Shown one piece after another: positions 50,450 to 59,268 of a stretch of DNA of 64,000 nucleotides. The notes below the pieces were generated by a model. That model did no database searches. It worked only from the letters and a program-made list of their open reading frames with translations, and had not been told where the DNA came from. The DNA is from JAAYDH01 sp035353055 (GTDB lineage Bacteria; Bacillota_I; Bacilli_A; RFN20; CAG-826), in NCBI GenBank assembly GCA_035353055.1, contig DAOPYW010000001.1, positions 30,865 to 94,864 of the forward strand, written 5' to 3'. The stretch's first letter is position 1; each line of letters opens with the position of its first letter. Made by a program: the position numbers and the translations under genes.

Positions 50450-51898
50450 TTACTTGATTACCGTTTGAAAATCGTCATTGCTGATGTTGGTTTCATAGAA
50501 GCATTTGACCAACTTAATCATTTTTTCGATGTCGTATTTGCCGACGGTTTCGATGGCTGAGTGCATTGCCAACTGAGCGAGGCCGATGTCGCAAGTGTTA
50601 ATTCCCAATTGGGCGCTTGTCACTAGTCCAATTGTTGACCCACATCGGATATCGCTGTTGTTGTAGTATTCTTGAATAACAATATCGTTCTTTTTAGCGA
50701 TGGACTTCACAACGGCACTGCTATAGCCATCTGTGGCGTAGTTAGGGTGATGTTTGATGATTACTCCCTCGTTGAGCTTAACCATCTCAGAGGGGTCACT
50801 TTTCTCGGGATGAGCAGGATGAACTGCATGACCATTATCAATCGATAGGGCGAATCCATTAGCGATGGCCTGATAATAATCATCTTTAGTTTTATTTAAA
50901 GCAGTATTGATTTTCTCTAGAACATTAGCGAGGAAGATTGATTCCGCTCCCTGCTTGGATAAGCTGCCGATCTCTTCATTGTCAGTCGCGTAAAGCATGG
51001 ATATTCCTTGCTCTCGGCAAGAAATAATCGCTTCGATAATCGCGTATAAACTAGTGAGATTGTCGATGCGAGGTGAGACAAGTAGTTCAGAGTCTAAGCC
51101 AGAATATGTTGGCTTGACAAAAGGAACGCAGTATAGATCACCATCCACGATTTTCTCATTAGGTAGCAAGGATAAATATAAGTTGTCGCATTTTCCGTAT
51201 ATTGGCAACATATCGCTTTGATTCTTAAGTTCCATGCCCTCATTAACGGTTGGATTATGATGAATACATAAGCTAGGAATGTTCACATTGAAATCGCTGG
51301 ATATCAGCCTTTGTTCGATACCACTTTCGGTTTCGATAAAGACTCTCCCACCTATCTTTAGTGGGATATCTAGAAATGAATAATTAATTAAACTACCATA
51401 GCGTTCGACATTGATTCTTTTTCCTTCGGGAGAATCAATGACACTATTGCCCTTAATCTTTAAGGATGGGGAATCAGTGTGGCAAGAGGCAATATGAAAA
51501 GCATAGCGAGATAAATCACCGACTTTAAAAGCGATGAGAGCGCTGCTGTTCTTTGTGACAAAATACTTGCCCCCTTCTTTGAGCTTCCACTCCTCGTGTT
51601 CTTTCAGTTCCACAAATCCTTCTTTGGCTAAAAGCACACATGCATTATGAGTTGCATGATAGGAAGTTAATGACTTATGTAAGAACTCAGTAATGGAATC
51701 ATTTTCTAGTTCTGATTTAAAAAGAAATTGATCAGGGTCAATCATCAAGATCTTCGCTAACTTATCAATGATTTTGCTGGGAATCGAAGAATCATCTCTT
51801 TCATAATTTCCATAGGCTTGTTGAGAAATACCAAGTTTATTTGCTATTTCGGCTTGTGTTAATCCGCATTTCTTTCTAAAAAATTGTAATTTTGACAT
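50450..51898 (-). CDS. XRE-family DNA-binding domain fused to M18 aminopeptidase
   Basis: 482 aa. Residues ~4-60 are a Cro/C1-type helix-turn-helix (FFRKKCGLTQAEIANKLGIS, QQAYGNYERDDSSIP). Residues ~68-482 are a complete M18 metallo-aminopeptidase: His 140 (ASCHTDSP), Asp 279 (SPRIDN), Glu 308/309 (DNEEIGS), Asp 354 (SIDNGHAVHPAHPEK) and His 446 (LAMHSAIE) match the metal and catalytic set; RCGSTIGL is also kept. The two domains join with an ~8-residue linker and no frame disturbance. An autoregulated peptidase or peptide-sensing regulator is an inference. Palindromes flank its own promoter. Confidence 0.93.
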   Translation of the reverse strand: MSKLQFFRKKCGLTQAEIANKLGISQQAYGNYERDDSSIPSKIIDKLAKILMIDPDQFLFKSELENDSITEFLHKSLTSYHATHNACVLLAKEGFVELKEHEEWKLKEGGKYFVTKNSSALIAFKVGDLSRYAFHIASCHTDSPSLKIKGNSVIDSPEGKRINVERYGSLINYSFLDIPLKIGGRVFIETESGIEQRLISSDFNVNIPSLCIHHNPTVNEGMELKNQSDMLPIYGKCDNLYLSLLPNEKIVDGDLYCVPFVKPTYSGLDSELLVSPRIDNLTSLYAIIEAIISCREQGISMLYATDNEEIGSLSKQGAESIFLANVLEKINTALNKTKDDYYQAIANGFALSIDNGHAVHPAHPEKSDPSEMVKLNEGVIIKHHPNYATDGYSSAVVKSIAKKNDIVIQEYYNNSDIRCGSTIGLVTSAQLGINTCDIGLAQLAMHSAIETVGKYDIEKMIKLVKCFYETNISNDDFQTVIK

Positions 51899-51914
51899 AT
51901 AAACACTCTTTTCT

Positions 51915-51966
51915 ACAATTATTGTAATATAAAAGCAAAAACAATAATAGCAAACAATTATAATTG
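51915..51966 (-). promoter_or_regulatory. Promoter of the XRE-M18 gene with two operator-like palindromes
   Basis: -35 TTGCTA (51948-51953), 16-bp spacer, -10 TATATT (51926-51931). ACAATAATTGT (51915-51925), a near-perfect palindrome, covers the predicted start point. CAATTATAATTG (51955-51966), a perfect one, sits just upstream of -35. A third related half, ACAATAAT, is in the spacer. These are candidate sites for the protein's own DNA-binding domain. Confidence 0.5.
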
Positions 51967-52032
51967 CTATGTATTTAAGAATAATAGATATAAATTTGGG
52001 TAATTTTTAAATGCTAATTTAGTGAGTGGATA

Positions 52033-53316
52033 TTATGGTTTATTAACAATTGCTTTGGGTTTCTTTTTTTCAATAATGATTTCGCCAGCTTTAGTTAAAG
52101 CAATCTTGGTGATGATTGGACCAACTAGTTCATAGACGAGCGTTGCTGCTAAAGCAACGGCCAAAATCATCGCTCCATATTCAGGATTTGTTGGGAACCC
52201 TTGAGATGCTAGAGTGGCCATGCCAATGGCAACACCCGCTTGCGGAAATAATGCCCAACCAAGGTATTTTTGAACCTTTGGTTCAGCTTTGGTGATTTTG
52301 CCGCCAAGGAATGAACCAAAAAACTTTCCTACCATTCGGAAAACGATGTAGACACCAGCGACAATTAATATTAATCCGCCTTTGAAAAAGACACTTAAAT
52401 CAAGGGATGCACCACTAATGACAAAGAACAGCATAAATAATGGCGGTGTCCATCGCTCCACTCCTTCGAGTATCTGCTCGCCATCAGCGCGAGCATTGAC
52501 GAGTATCGTGCCAATCATCATGCAGGCTAGTAAAGATGATATAGTAGCTTCATAGCTGCCAACTTTAATGCGAGCAAGCATCACAACTAGCAATACAGAA
52601 ACAATCATCAGTGAAAGGCGGTTCGCTCGAGAATGGAACCAGCGCATAGCTAGAGTCAAAAGAAAACCAACGGCAGTCCCTATGCCTAATGAGATGACAA
52701 TCTCAGCTAATGGGATGAGCAAAACTTCGATGATTGTAATCGCTCTTCCGCTCGCCAAAGCTTCGGCGACGGGAAAGCAAATGGCAAAACTCATTAAAGC
52801 AACAGCGTCATCTAAAGCAACAACTGGCAATAGCGTATTAGTCACTGGACCTTTGGCTCGATATTGACGGACGACCATCAAAGTGGCCGCCGGAGCTGTG
52901 GCTGTAGCGATTGCGCCTAGAGTGATCACTACTGGCAATGGAATACCTGGGACAAAAAAGTAAACTAATAAAAGCGCAATTAAGGTAATGAAAAGTGCTC
53001 CTAATCCTTCAAATATGGTGATAATAATAATGCTTTTGCCAGCTGACTTTAGCGTTTCTTTTTTAAAGCTGGTGCCAATTGAGAAGGCAATGAACCCAAG
53101 AGCAATTTCAGTAATAATACCAAACGATTTAACATCATCTGCATCCAAGAAGAAATCGGGCAGCCATTTTCCTAATAGAAATGGTCCGATTAAGACACCA
53201 GCTATTAGAAAGCCAGTGACATTAGGCAGACCTAATGGCTTCATCAAACGAGTAGCCAGTAGGCCAAAAAACATAGCCAAAATAAGCGGTAATAAGATGC
53301 CAAGTTGTTGGAGCAT
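52033..53316 (-). CDS. CPA2-family cation:proton antiporter (Kef/NapA type)
   Basis: 427 aa, about 12-13 transmembrane helices. LGLPNVTGFLIAGVLIGP, GFIAFSIGTSF, and the ATATAPAATLMVVRQY...DDAVAL helices carry the paired acidic residues of CPA2 transporters. A short basic C-terminal tail (KKKPKAIVNKP) replaces the RCK domain of Kef channels. It exchanges Na+ or K+ for H+; which is not clear. It follows the PII-like gene by 2 bp. Confidence 0.9.
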   Translation of the reverse strand: MLQQLGILLPLILAMFFGLLATRLMKPLGLPNVTGFLIAGVLIGPFLLGKWLPDFFLDADDVKSFGIITEIALGFIAFSIGTSFKKETLKSAGKSIIIITIFEGLGALFITLIALLLVYFFVPGIPLPVVITLGAIATATAPAATLMVVRQYRAKGPVTNTLLPVVALDDAVALMSFAICFPVAEALASGRAITIIEVLLIPLAEIVISLGIGTAVGFLLTLAMRWFHSRANRLSLMIVSVLLVVMLARIKVGSYEATISSLLACMMIGTILVNARADGEQILEGVERWTPPLFMLFFVISGASLDLSVFFKGGLILIVAGVYIVFRMVGKFFGSFLGGKITKAEPKVQKYLGWALFPQAGVAIGMATLASQGFPTNPEYGAMILAVALAATLVYELVGPIITKIALTKAGEIIIEKKKPKAIVNKP

Positions 53317-53318
53317 AT

Positions 53319-53651
53319 TTAGAAACTTCCTTCAAATGAAACCAAGGGGATGATGGCCATCCCACCACGCGTGGTCGCAAAGGAATGAGTAGCTTCTCGA
53401 ATCAATTGTTTTACTTCTTCGACATGGCTCTCATCAAGAATGATATACAAGGCAACGTTTTTTTGAAAACCGGCTGATACCACTTGTCGAAGATTGCCAA
53501 ACATTGGCTGAAAATCAGGATCGTCAAGAAGCGTTGAAGATATTGATCCGGTTTCTGTGGTTGTTCCGTTATAACCCCGCTCATGAAGCTCTTTAAAAAG
53601 CCGATGAGATTCTTCGGTATTTTGTAATATTGCAAATAAAAGTTGTTTCAT
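53319..53651 (-). CDS. PII-like small protein, predicted regulator of the antiporter
   Basis: 110 aa. The pattern of MKQLLFAILQNTEESHRLFKELHERGY, a flexible loop (about 33-55), VALYIILDESHVEEVKQLIREA and a C-terminal strand fits the ferredoxin-like PII fold, as in c-di-AMP receptor DarA/PstA or SbtB-like proteins. Translationally linked to the antiporter gene (2 bp apart). The ligand and role are inferred. Own promoter and SD AAAGGAAGG. Confidence 0.65.
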   Translation of the reverse strand: MKQLLFAILQNTEESHRLFKELHERGYNGTTTETGSISSTLLDDPDFQPMFGNLRQVVSAGFQKNVALYIILDESHVEEVKQLIREATHSFATTRGGMAIIPLVSFEGSF

Positions 53652-53680
53652 AGAAAAAGCCTTCCTTTAATATTGATACT

Positions 53681-53708
53681 AGTATAAAACATTTATTGAT
53701 TACTTCAA
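53681..53708 (-). promoter_or_regulatory. Promoter of the PII-like/antiporter operon
   Basis: -35 TTGAAG (53703-53708), 16-bp spacer, -10 TATACT (53681-53686), about 30 nt before ATG 53651, leaving room for the SD. Confidence 0.6.
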
Positions 53709-53789
53709 TAAGAGACTGCAGAAATCAAGAAAAGGCCGACCTCATAATTTTCCGGAGTCTCAAAATAAAGAAATCTGTTTAGTTCGTCA

Positions 53790-54170
53790 CTAAAATTGAA
53801 GGAGAGGTTTTGCTTTTTCAATCAACTTCTTTTGGTCTATTTCAATAAAATAGTTATGCTCTTCTATTTTCTGTTTTTGGTTTAATTTAAAAGCAACGTA
53901 AATAATCCCAGGAATAATAAAGAGCAAGAAGCAAAGCAATGCAAGCAAGAAATCGATGTCCTCATAATACTTTCTTTTATGTTCCAAAGCATCGTATTGT
54001 TCCATAAAAGCTTTTAATTCATCGGCATGAGGATTGCTTCTGTCCAAAATCATCACCGATTTAAGAAGGTGAAGAGGACCGGAACGAACTGTCTTGTCTT
54101 CGACCCAACGAAAGCCAAAGGCTTCATAGATCCATCTTTTATCTGGAAATATTACTACTTCGTCTTCCAT
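53790..54170 (-). CDS. Membrane protein of unknown function (126 aa)
   Basis: Soluble N-terminal ~70 residues (FGFRWVEDKTVRSGPLHLL, then a charged helix), one or two hydrophobic stretches (about 72-95; LLALLCFLLFIIPGIIYVAF) and a charged tail. No recognised family. It starts 10 bp after the MBG lipoprotein gene, so it is third in the XRE-lipoprotein-126-aa operon and probably acts with them at the membrane. No terminator is seen in the following ~140 bp. Confidence 0.65.
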   Translation of the reverse strand: MEDEVVIFPDKRWIYEAFGFRWVEDKTVRSGPLHLLKSVMILDRSNPHADELKAFMEQYDALEHKRKYYEDIDFLLALLCFLLFIIPGIIYVAFKLNQKQKIEEHNYFIEIDQKKLIEKAKPLLQF

Positions 54171-54180
54171 ATTCTTTTAC

Positions 54181-57012
54181 CTACCCTATCTTTGTGGGTG
54201 TTCCACCAGTTAACGGAACACTATAGAAACGAGAGTCGCTTTGAAGACCGGCTAAATTCACGTTTATAAAATAAACAATGTTATCCACTACCGCAAAACA
54301 CTCAGAATAATATGTTGAGTTATTCGCTAGAACAAGAGTTCCGTTTGTTTCAGTAGCGGTTTTGCTGACTCTATATAAGCCATTAGTCCCCGTCAGTGTA
54401 TCAGTGTAGTAGAAAACCTCACTGCCTATCACTTTAATTGAAGTCGGATCTGTAGAACTCGTCACTACTCCAACCTTATTGCTTCCATCGAGATTCATTC
54501 TCGATAGCTGCTTTGTTGTATATCCAAAGCCAGACATATCGCGGTAATAGATGAATGTCCCATCGGTATCAAATGCCGTCGTGTGAACAGACTTTGTTCC
54601 AGCTTTAATTTCAGTGACGACCTTGGTAGACGGATCTAAATTAAAAATCTGATAGCCATCAATGAATAGCAGCTTTCCTCCAGCTACACGAAGATTTGAA
54701 ACGCCTTTGGCGTGCATTTCTTCATCGGTATATGTTTCGATATTGAATCTATGAATCGCGGTGGCAGCGCCAGCAGCATTATCCATTGAATAATAGATGT
54801 AATCCCCAAGCTGGACAAAGTCAAAACCTGAATTAACATTTATCAATTCTGGCTCGCTGCCAACTTTGAGATTCATTTTGTAAGTGTCGTTATTGACTAA
54901 TCTAGTCACTAAGTTGAAATACATTTCATCGCCAATAATCGAGAAACTCGCTACTTTATTGGAAGTTATTCTAATATTGGCTTTTGTAACTGGATTATAT
55001 TGATGGAGTGTTCTTTCATCCCAGAGATCCAAGTAATAAATTACTCCGGCGTAGGATTGAATGCTCAATCCGTCAGATATTGACATTGGAGCGGGATCTT
55101 CTGGTTTGACAAACCCTTCTAGTAAATTTGCTGATTCTTCAGTATCGATGTTGTAGCTTATTAGCTTATATCCATCGACATCGTAGTAATAGAGCTTTGT
55201 CCCACCGTCAGATATCAAAGAGCAAAATCCTTGCTCGCCGGCTGCGATGACCTTTGTTCCAGGATTGCTATTTTCAGCAACTGGTGCTTTATTGACTCGA
55301 TAGATTCCATCGCCAATAATAGCTGATGAGAGCAAATCAACATTTATATAATAAATGTAATTGCCAACGATTGTTAATGAAGCACCCGCATCACTTGTGA
55401 GTTTCTTTCTTAATCCCGCGCTGATGTTATATCTTTCAAGATAGTCGCCTAAGAGATTGTTGACAGTATAGAATAAAACATCTCCCTCAGATATTAAGCA
55501 ATTAATTTTTTCGTCGACAACGAGAGTCCTAGTTTGCTCAATTCCTGAGGTGTTAATGGATGATAATTTCCATTCGTTTGTGCCATCAGCAAAATATAGT
55601 TTTGAGTCCACTAACTTTAGGTATTTAGCTTTGCCTACGCTCAATAAAGTTTCAATGGGATTATCCGAATCAGTGTAATCAAACTTATAAATTCCTGATG
55701 ACTCGTTTGTTAAACCATTGTGCGCATAGTAGATGATGTTTCCTTCATCCTTTTGAATGTATCTGGCATTCTTGGTGTGAATTAATTCTCGCTCAAATGC
55801 TTCGGAAGCAGGAACGACCGACTTAATTGAAGAAGCCAGTGATTGGCTCACGAACATCATCCCTTCTCCGAAAGGAATCATATCTCTAGCGCGGTCATTG
55901 CTGATTTTTGTCAGTTCATTGCTTGATAAATCAGCGACGTAAAGCTTGTCATCATCAATAGCGTTTTGAAAGAATAGATTATTCCCATTTGGAATCATAA
56001 ATCTTTCCGCATCCGAAGCGGTGATATTCAAGACTGCGTCTAACACAAGATCATTGTGATTCTTTTCTTTAATGGCCGCTCGAATAGAGTATTCTCCGAC
56101 ATCCGTGGCATAGTTATCCTTATTCGGAGTATCTTCAGAAGAATAGGTAACAGTCGCACCTGCTGGAACATTTCCTGTGATCGTTATTGAATGAGCATTG
56201 CCGTCATATTCAAATGAGCGGTTTTCAAAGGTAACATTCCCGAAGGGAATCTTTCCTATTGTCAAAGTGGCATTTAATGTTAGAGTCTGATAGTTTTCTT
56301 TGGTCAGTTCTGCCGCAATATGATAAACGCCAGCATCTGTGGCTTCATTATCATGCAGAGGGGTCTCGCTTGATGAGTAGTTCACATTTGCCCCTTCAGG
56401 CAGTGTTCCCACTATCTCTAATTTATGAGGGTTACCATCATAATCAACAGATGAATTCGCAAACGAAATTCCGCTGAAAGACTTTGCGTTTATTGTCAGC
56501 GTGGCATTCAGAGTTAGGTCCTCGTAATTATCCGCTGAAACAGTGACAGACATCGGATAGGTGCCAGCGTTGGCAAACGGACCATTATCTTCATATAAGA
56601 CTGAAGCAAATTCTGGGACTCCTTGAACGACAATTGTGTGAGAGTTTCCGTCGTATTCTATAGTGCTATTGGAAAATGTGATTCCGCTGAACGCTTTTTC
56701 GCTGATTGTTAATATAGCATCCTCGGTCCAGACATCATAATTATCTTTAGTCAATTCTACATGAATGCGATAGGTCCCTGCTTCAGTCGCCTCGTTGATA
56801 TGCGAAGGAGTATCTTCTGAAAAATAAGTAATATTTGTTCCTTCAGGAGGTGTTCCTGTAATTTCCAATTTGTGAACGTTGCCATCATATACAACAGAAC
56901 TGTCATTAAACTCGATACCTTCGAAAATTGAATTTTCGTTGGTCGGTGTTCCACCACAGGCGCCAAAAAGCATAGAAAGTGCGGGAATCAAAAACAATAA
57001 TCTCTTTTTCAT
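54181..57012 (-). CDS. Large lipoprotein: four MBG repeats plus DUF5050-like beta-propeller region
   Basis: 943 aa. Lipoprotein signal MKKRLLFLIPALSMLFGAC. Residues ~28-335 hold four ~75-residue MBG-type repeats, each with FxNxSxxYDGNxH near the start and a TLNATLTI-like strand at the end. Residues ~340-943 repeat short YxYxD/LYY units (DKLYVADLSSN, NYIYYINVD, TKLYYYDVDG), like DUF5050/YncE-type propellers. Surface-anchored, probably adhesive or ligand-binding. Its ATG overlaps the stop of the upstream regulator by 1 nt (TAATG). No catalytic motif. Confidence 0.82.
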   Translation of the reverse strand: MKKRLLFLIPALSMLFGACGGTPTNENSIFEGIEFNDSSVVYDGNVHKLEITGTPPEGTNITYFSEDTPSHINEATEAGTYRIHVELTKDNYDVWTEDAILTISEKAFSGITFSNSTIEYDGNSHTIVVQGVPEFASVLYEDNGPFANAGTYPMSVTVSADNYEDLTLNATLTINAKSFSGISFANSSVDYDGNPHKLEIVGTLPEGANVNYSSSETPLHDNEATDAGVYHIAAELTKENYQTLTLNATLTIGKIPFGNVTFENRSFEYDGNAHSITITGNVPAGATVTYSSEDTPNKDNYATDVGEYSIRAAIKEKNHNDLVLDAVLNITASDAERFMIPNGNNLFFQNAIDDDKLYVADLSSNELTKISNDRARDMIPFGEGMMFVSQSLASSIKSVVPASEAFERELIHTKNARYIQKDEGNIIYYAHNGLTNESSGIYKFDYTDSDNPIETLLSVGKAKYLKLVDSKLYFADGTNEWKLSSINTSGIEQTRTLVVDEKINCLISEGDVLFYTVNNLLGDYLERYNISAGLRKKLTSDAGASLTIVGNYIYYINVDLLSSAIIGDGIYRVNKAPVAENSNPGTKVIAAGEQGFCSLISDGGTKLYYYDVDGYKLISYNIDTEESANLLEGFVKPEDPAPMSISDGLSIQSYAGVIYYLDLWDERTLHQYNPVTKANIRITSNKVASFSIIGDEMYFNLVTRLVNNDTYKMNLKVGSEPELINVNSGFDFVQLGDYIYYSMDNAAGAATAIHRFNIETYTDEEMHAKGVSNLRVAGGKLLFIDGYQIFNLDPSTKVVTEIKAGTKSVHTTAFDTDGTFIYYRDMSGFGYTTKQLSRMNLDGSNKVGVVTSSTDPTSIKVIGSEVFYYTDTLTGTNGLYRVSKTATETNGTLVLANNSTYYSECFAVVDNIVYFINVNLAGLQSDSRFYSVPLTGGTPTKIG

Positions 57013-57917
57013 TAAATGGTAGTCTCCGGATTATTTATATTTTTTACGAGAGCGTAAGGATAAACAAATATTGAAAGAAGGCCAGTGATGACACAAGCTA
57101 ATAAAAACGCTCCTAGCATCACGGCAATTCCCAGGATGAAGAACAAAACTTTCATCGCGATCAAAAACACGAAGCCATCGACACTGAAAGAAAAAATAAT
57201 ACCAGGGAATTTTACAAATCCCCAGCTTGCCATCCCAATAAATACATCAGAAACAAATGTGTTGCCCAAGATCACGGTTGGGACGCTAATTGTTACCAGC
57301 AGGCCAAAAACTAAAACGATGGTGCCTATGATAGAATCTCCCGAAACATATTGAGGGATACTGATGCTAAGCGTTAAAGCAAGGAGCAATCCCAGGACGA
57401 CAAAATTCCATATTCTACGTTTTTTAGCTTCGCTTAGTACGGCATTACGAGCGGCTAGTCTTTGAAGCCGTTCATCTTCCATTCTTTTATTGTGGCACGC
57501 TTCACATTCAACACCGGTTCCCACCACTTCGTCTCTTGATGTTTTGCCATGCCTTATTCTTTCAGTCTTCGCGTGAGGAAAAGACTTTTCGCCTTTTCTA
57601 ATCACCTTTCCGCATGTCATGCAGACATATTCAATTTCCGGTTGAGGATTATTTATAATAACCATCGGGGTTGATTCCGCTTCTGGCTTTTTCTCTTCTA
57701 GGACTGCTGTGGGTTCATTTTCTTCTTCGCTGAGCAAATAATCTGTCGTCGTGTTGAATATCGCTGCGAGCTGCTTTAAATGAGGAATGTCAGGAAGGGC
57801 GCTATCAGTTTCCCACTTGTAGATCGTCTGCCTAGAAACATCAAGTTTCTTTGCTAAATCATCCGTGGTAAGCTCTAACTGTTTTCTGAGCTTTTCAATT
57901 TTTCTTCCAGTAGTCAT
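57012..57917 (-). CDS. Membrane-anchored XRE regulator with CxxC zinc-ribbon-like motif
   Basis: 301 aa. Residues ~5-62: XRE helix-turn-helix (KLRKQLELTTDDLAKKLDVS, RQTIYKWETDSALPD). Residues ~97-145: CMTCGK...CEACHNKR, two CxxC pairs. Residues ~167-295: four hydrophobic helices. So a DNA-binding domain is tethered to the membrane with a metal site between. It is first in the operon with the MBG lipoprotein and shares a 1-nt overlap with it. SD TTGGAG. An imperfect palindrome lies ~60 bp upstream. A role in sensing envelope or metal state is inferred. Confidence 0.82.
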   Translation of the reverse strand: MTTGRKIEKLRKQLELTTDDLAKKLDVSRQTIYKWETDSALPDIPHLKQLAAIFNTTTDYLLSEEENEPTAVLEEKKPEAESTPMVIINNPQPEIEYVCMTCGKVIRKGEKSFPHAKTERIRHGKTSRDEVVGTGVECEACHNKRMEDERLQRLAARNAVLSEAKKRRIWNFVVLGLLLALTLSISIPQYVSGDSIIGTIVLVFGLLVTISVPTVILGNTFVSDVFIGMASWGFVKFPGIIFSFSVDGFVFLIAMKVLFFILGIAVMLGAFLLACVITGLLSIFVYPYALVKNINNPETTI

Positions 57918-57977
57918 TTTAATTCTCCAATTTGATTACAAATTAAATTTATTGGCAAGCATAAATAAAGAATACAG

Positions 57978-58000
57978 TTTGTTAACTGACAGTTTACAAA
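57978..58000 (-). promoter_or_regulatory. Operator-like inverted repeat upstream of the membrane XRE regulator
   Basis: TTTGTTAACT-GAC-AGTTTACAAA, 10-bp arms with one mismatch, covers a possible -35, TTAACA; a weak -10, TATGCT, follows 16 bp on. It is a candidate autoregulatory site. The rest of 57918-58151 is AT-rich with no gene. Confidence 0.45.
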
Positions 58001-58151
58001 TAGCCAACCTAAAGTTGAAGATAGATGAGGCATATACTCGTATTATTTTAATTATAACATGTGCGCTAATTATTTATAATGAAAAAAATATCTAGAAGAT
58101 ATCAGCAGATTTGGATTTGAAAAACGAATTAATTATCAGTAAAGTTCGTCG

Positions 58152-58688
58152 TTAATATGTCTCTTCAATAATGGCTTTATGATCTTCGAGAGCTTTATTG
58201 ACATCAATCCAATTGATGCTCTCGATACTATCTTTGGTTTCATCAACGCCATTCTTTTCAAAGAATCCACCTAAAGCTCTGATAGTTCTTTCTGAGGGAA
58301 CATTAGTTTGATCACAAGTAATCATTACTTTTTTAAGTCCGAGTTTCTTGGCTTCTTGCAACGCTAAATAAAGTTGGATTTTAGCGTAGCCTTTGCCGCG
58401 TTCAAGCGGCCTAATGTCATAGCCGATGTGTCCAGCGTATTTGCTTATCTCCTCGATAAGACAATGTCTAACATTGACCATTCCCACTATCTTGTTGTCA
58501 CTCTCTCGAATTGTGAAAAAAGTATTGCATGGAATAGTATTGTTCAATTCAGCATACGCTTTATCTACACATTGTTTCGAGTACTCGAGCCATTCTTCAT
58601 AACTCAAGCCTTCTTTGAGAAATGTGTTTAGTTTGCCTGTGCCATTAACACGAGAATTGTTGTCGATGTGCTCTTTAATGTATTTCAA
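58152..58688 (-). pseudogene. GNAT acetyltransferase, 5' end probably disrupted by a frameshift
   Basis: 178-codon frame of the COG3981-type GNAT family: NNSRVNGTGKLNTFL, GHIGYDIRPLERGKGYAKIQLYLAL (acetyl-CoA loop) and a C-terminal IDVNKALE. The frame has only a TTG start with no SD. In a different frame just upstream, ATG 58719 begins MEHLYLEPPSIE, which looks like the family's usual N terminus, and hits a stop 3 codons later. A small deletion between the two would explain this. It may be nonfunctional, or translated weakly from the TTG. Confidence 0.6.
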
Positions 58689-58934
58689 TTGAAGGCGGCT
58701 CTAAATATAAATGTTCCATTATGATTCTCAAACTATACTGATGATATGTTACTACTTTCAACAGATCAATTCGAGGGAAAACTAAGGAACTCAAAATATT
58801 AAAATAAACTTTTTTACAAGTAAATTTTCCTATTGTAATAAAAGCTGAAAGAACGAATAAAATAAATCCATTTTTATTATTTAACCAATTAGTATGCGGA
58901 GGGTTTGTTTAATTGGAGAAGGCAATTTTTGTCG
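58689..58934. other. AT-rich intergenic stretch
   Basis: Apart from the stranded N-terminal peptide of the GNAT gene (58679-58719), I see no gene, convincing terminator or known RNA here. The low GC contrasts with the housekeeping part of the window. Confidence 0.5.
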
Positions 58935-59258
58935 TTATTTGTTGTATTTTTTAGAGGTCCCTTTTGATTTTTCAACAGGGTATTTTCTTTCATTCTCATT
59001 CATCTTGGCGTTTACAATGTCAATTGGATCAATTCCAAGAGAAATGCACATTTGGAGACAGTAATTTAAAACATCTGCCAACTCTTCTTTGGCATCATCT
59101 ATTTCGAAAGTGTCATTGTTCCATTGGAAACATTCTAAAAGTTCACCACTCTCAATAGAAATGGATTTCGCAAGATTGGATGGCGAATGAAATTGATCCC
59201 AATCTCTATCTTTATTAAATTTATCTATTCTTTTCAATAATTCATTTAACTTATCCAT
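58935..59258 (-). CDS. MazG-like nucleotide pyrophosphohydrolase
   Basis: 107 aa, all-helical NTP-PPase fold. KSISIESGELLECFQW and AKEELADVLNYCLQM carry the two acidic metal-binding motifs (ExxE, ExxD) of the RS21-C6/MazG-like group, which hydrolyse (d)NTPs to monophosphates. Its SD, GAGG, overlaps the TGA stop of the upstream nuclease-helicase gene, so the two are cotranslated. The role could be nucleotide depletion or clean-up in a defence module; inference only. Confidence 0.85.
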   Translation of the reverse strand: MDKLNELLKRIDKFNKDRDWDQFHSPSNLAKSISIESGELLECFQWNNDTFEIDDAKEELADVLNYCLQMCISLGIDPIDIVNAKMNENERKYPVEKSKGTSKKYNK

Positions 59259-59268
59259 ATGTTATTCC

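Noticed and set aside
53701..53770. GC-containing segment between the PII-like gene and the 126-aa gene as a terminator.
   Set aside because: Arms CCGG/CGG do not form a continuous stem with a T-run in the right place.
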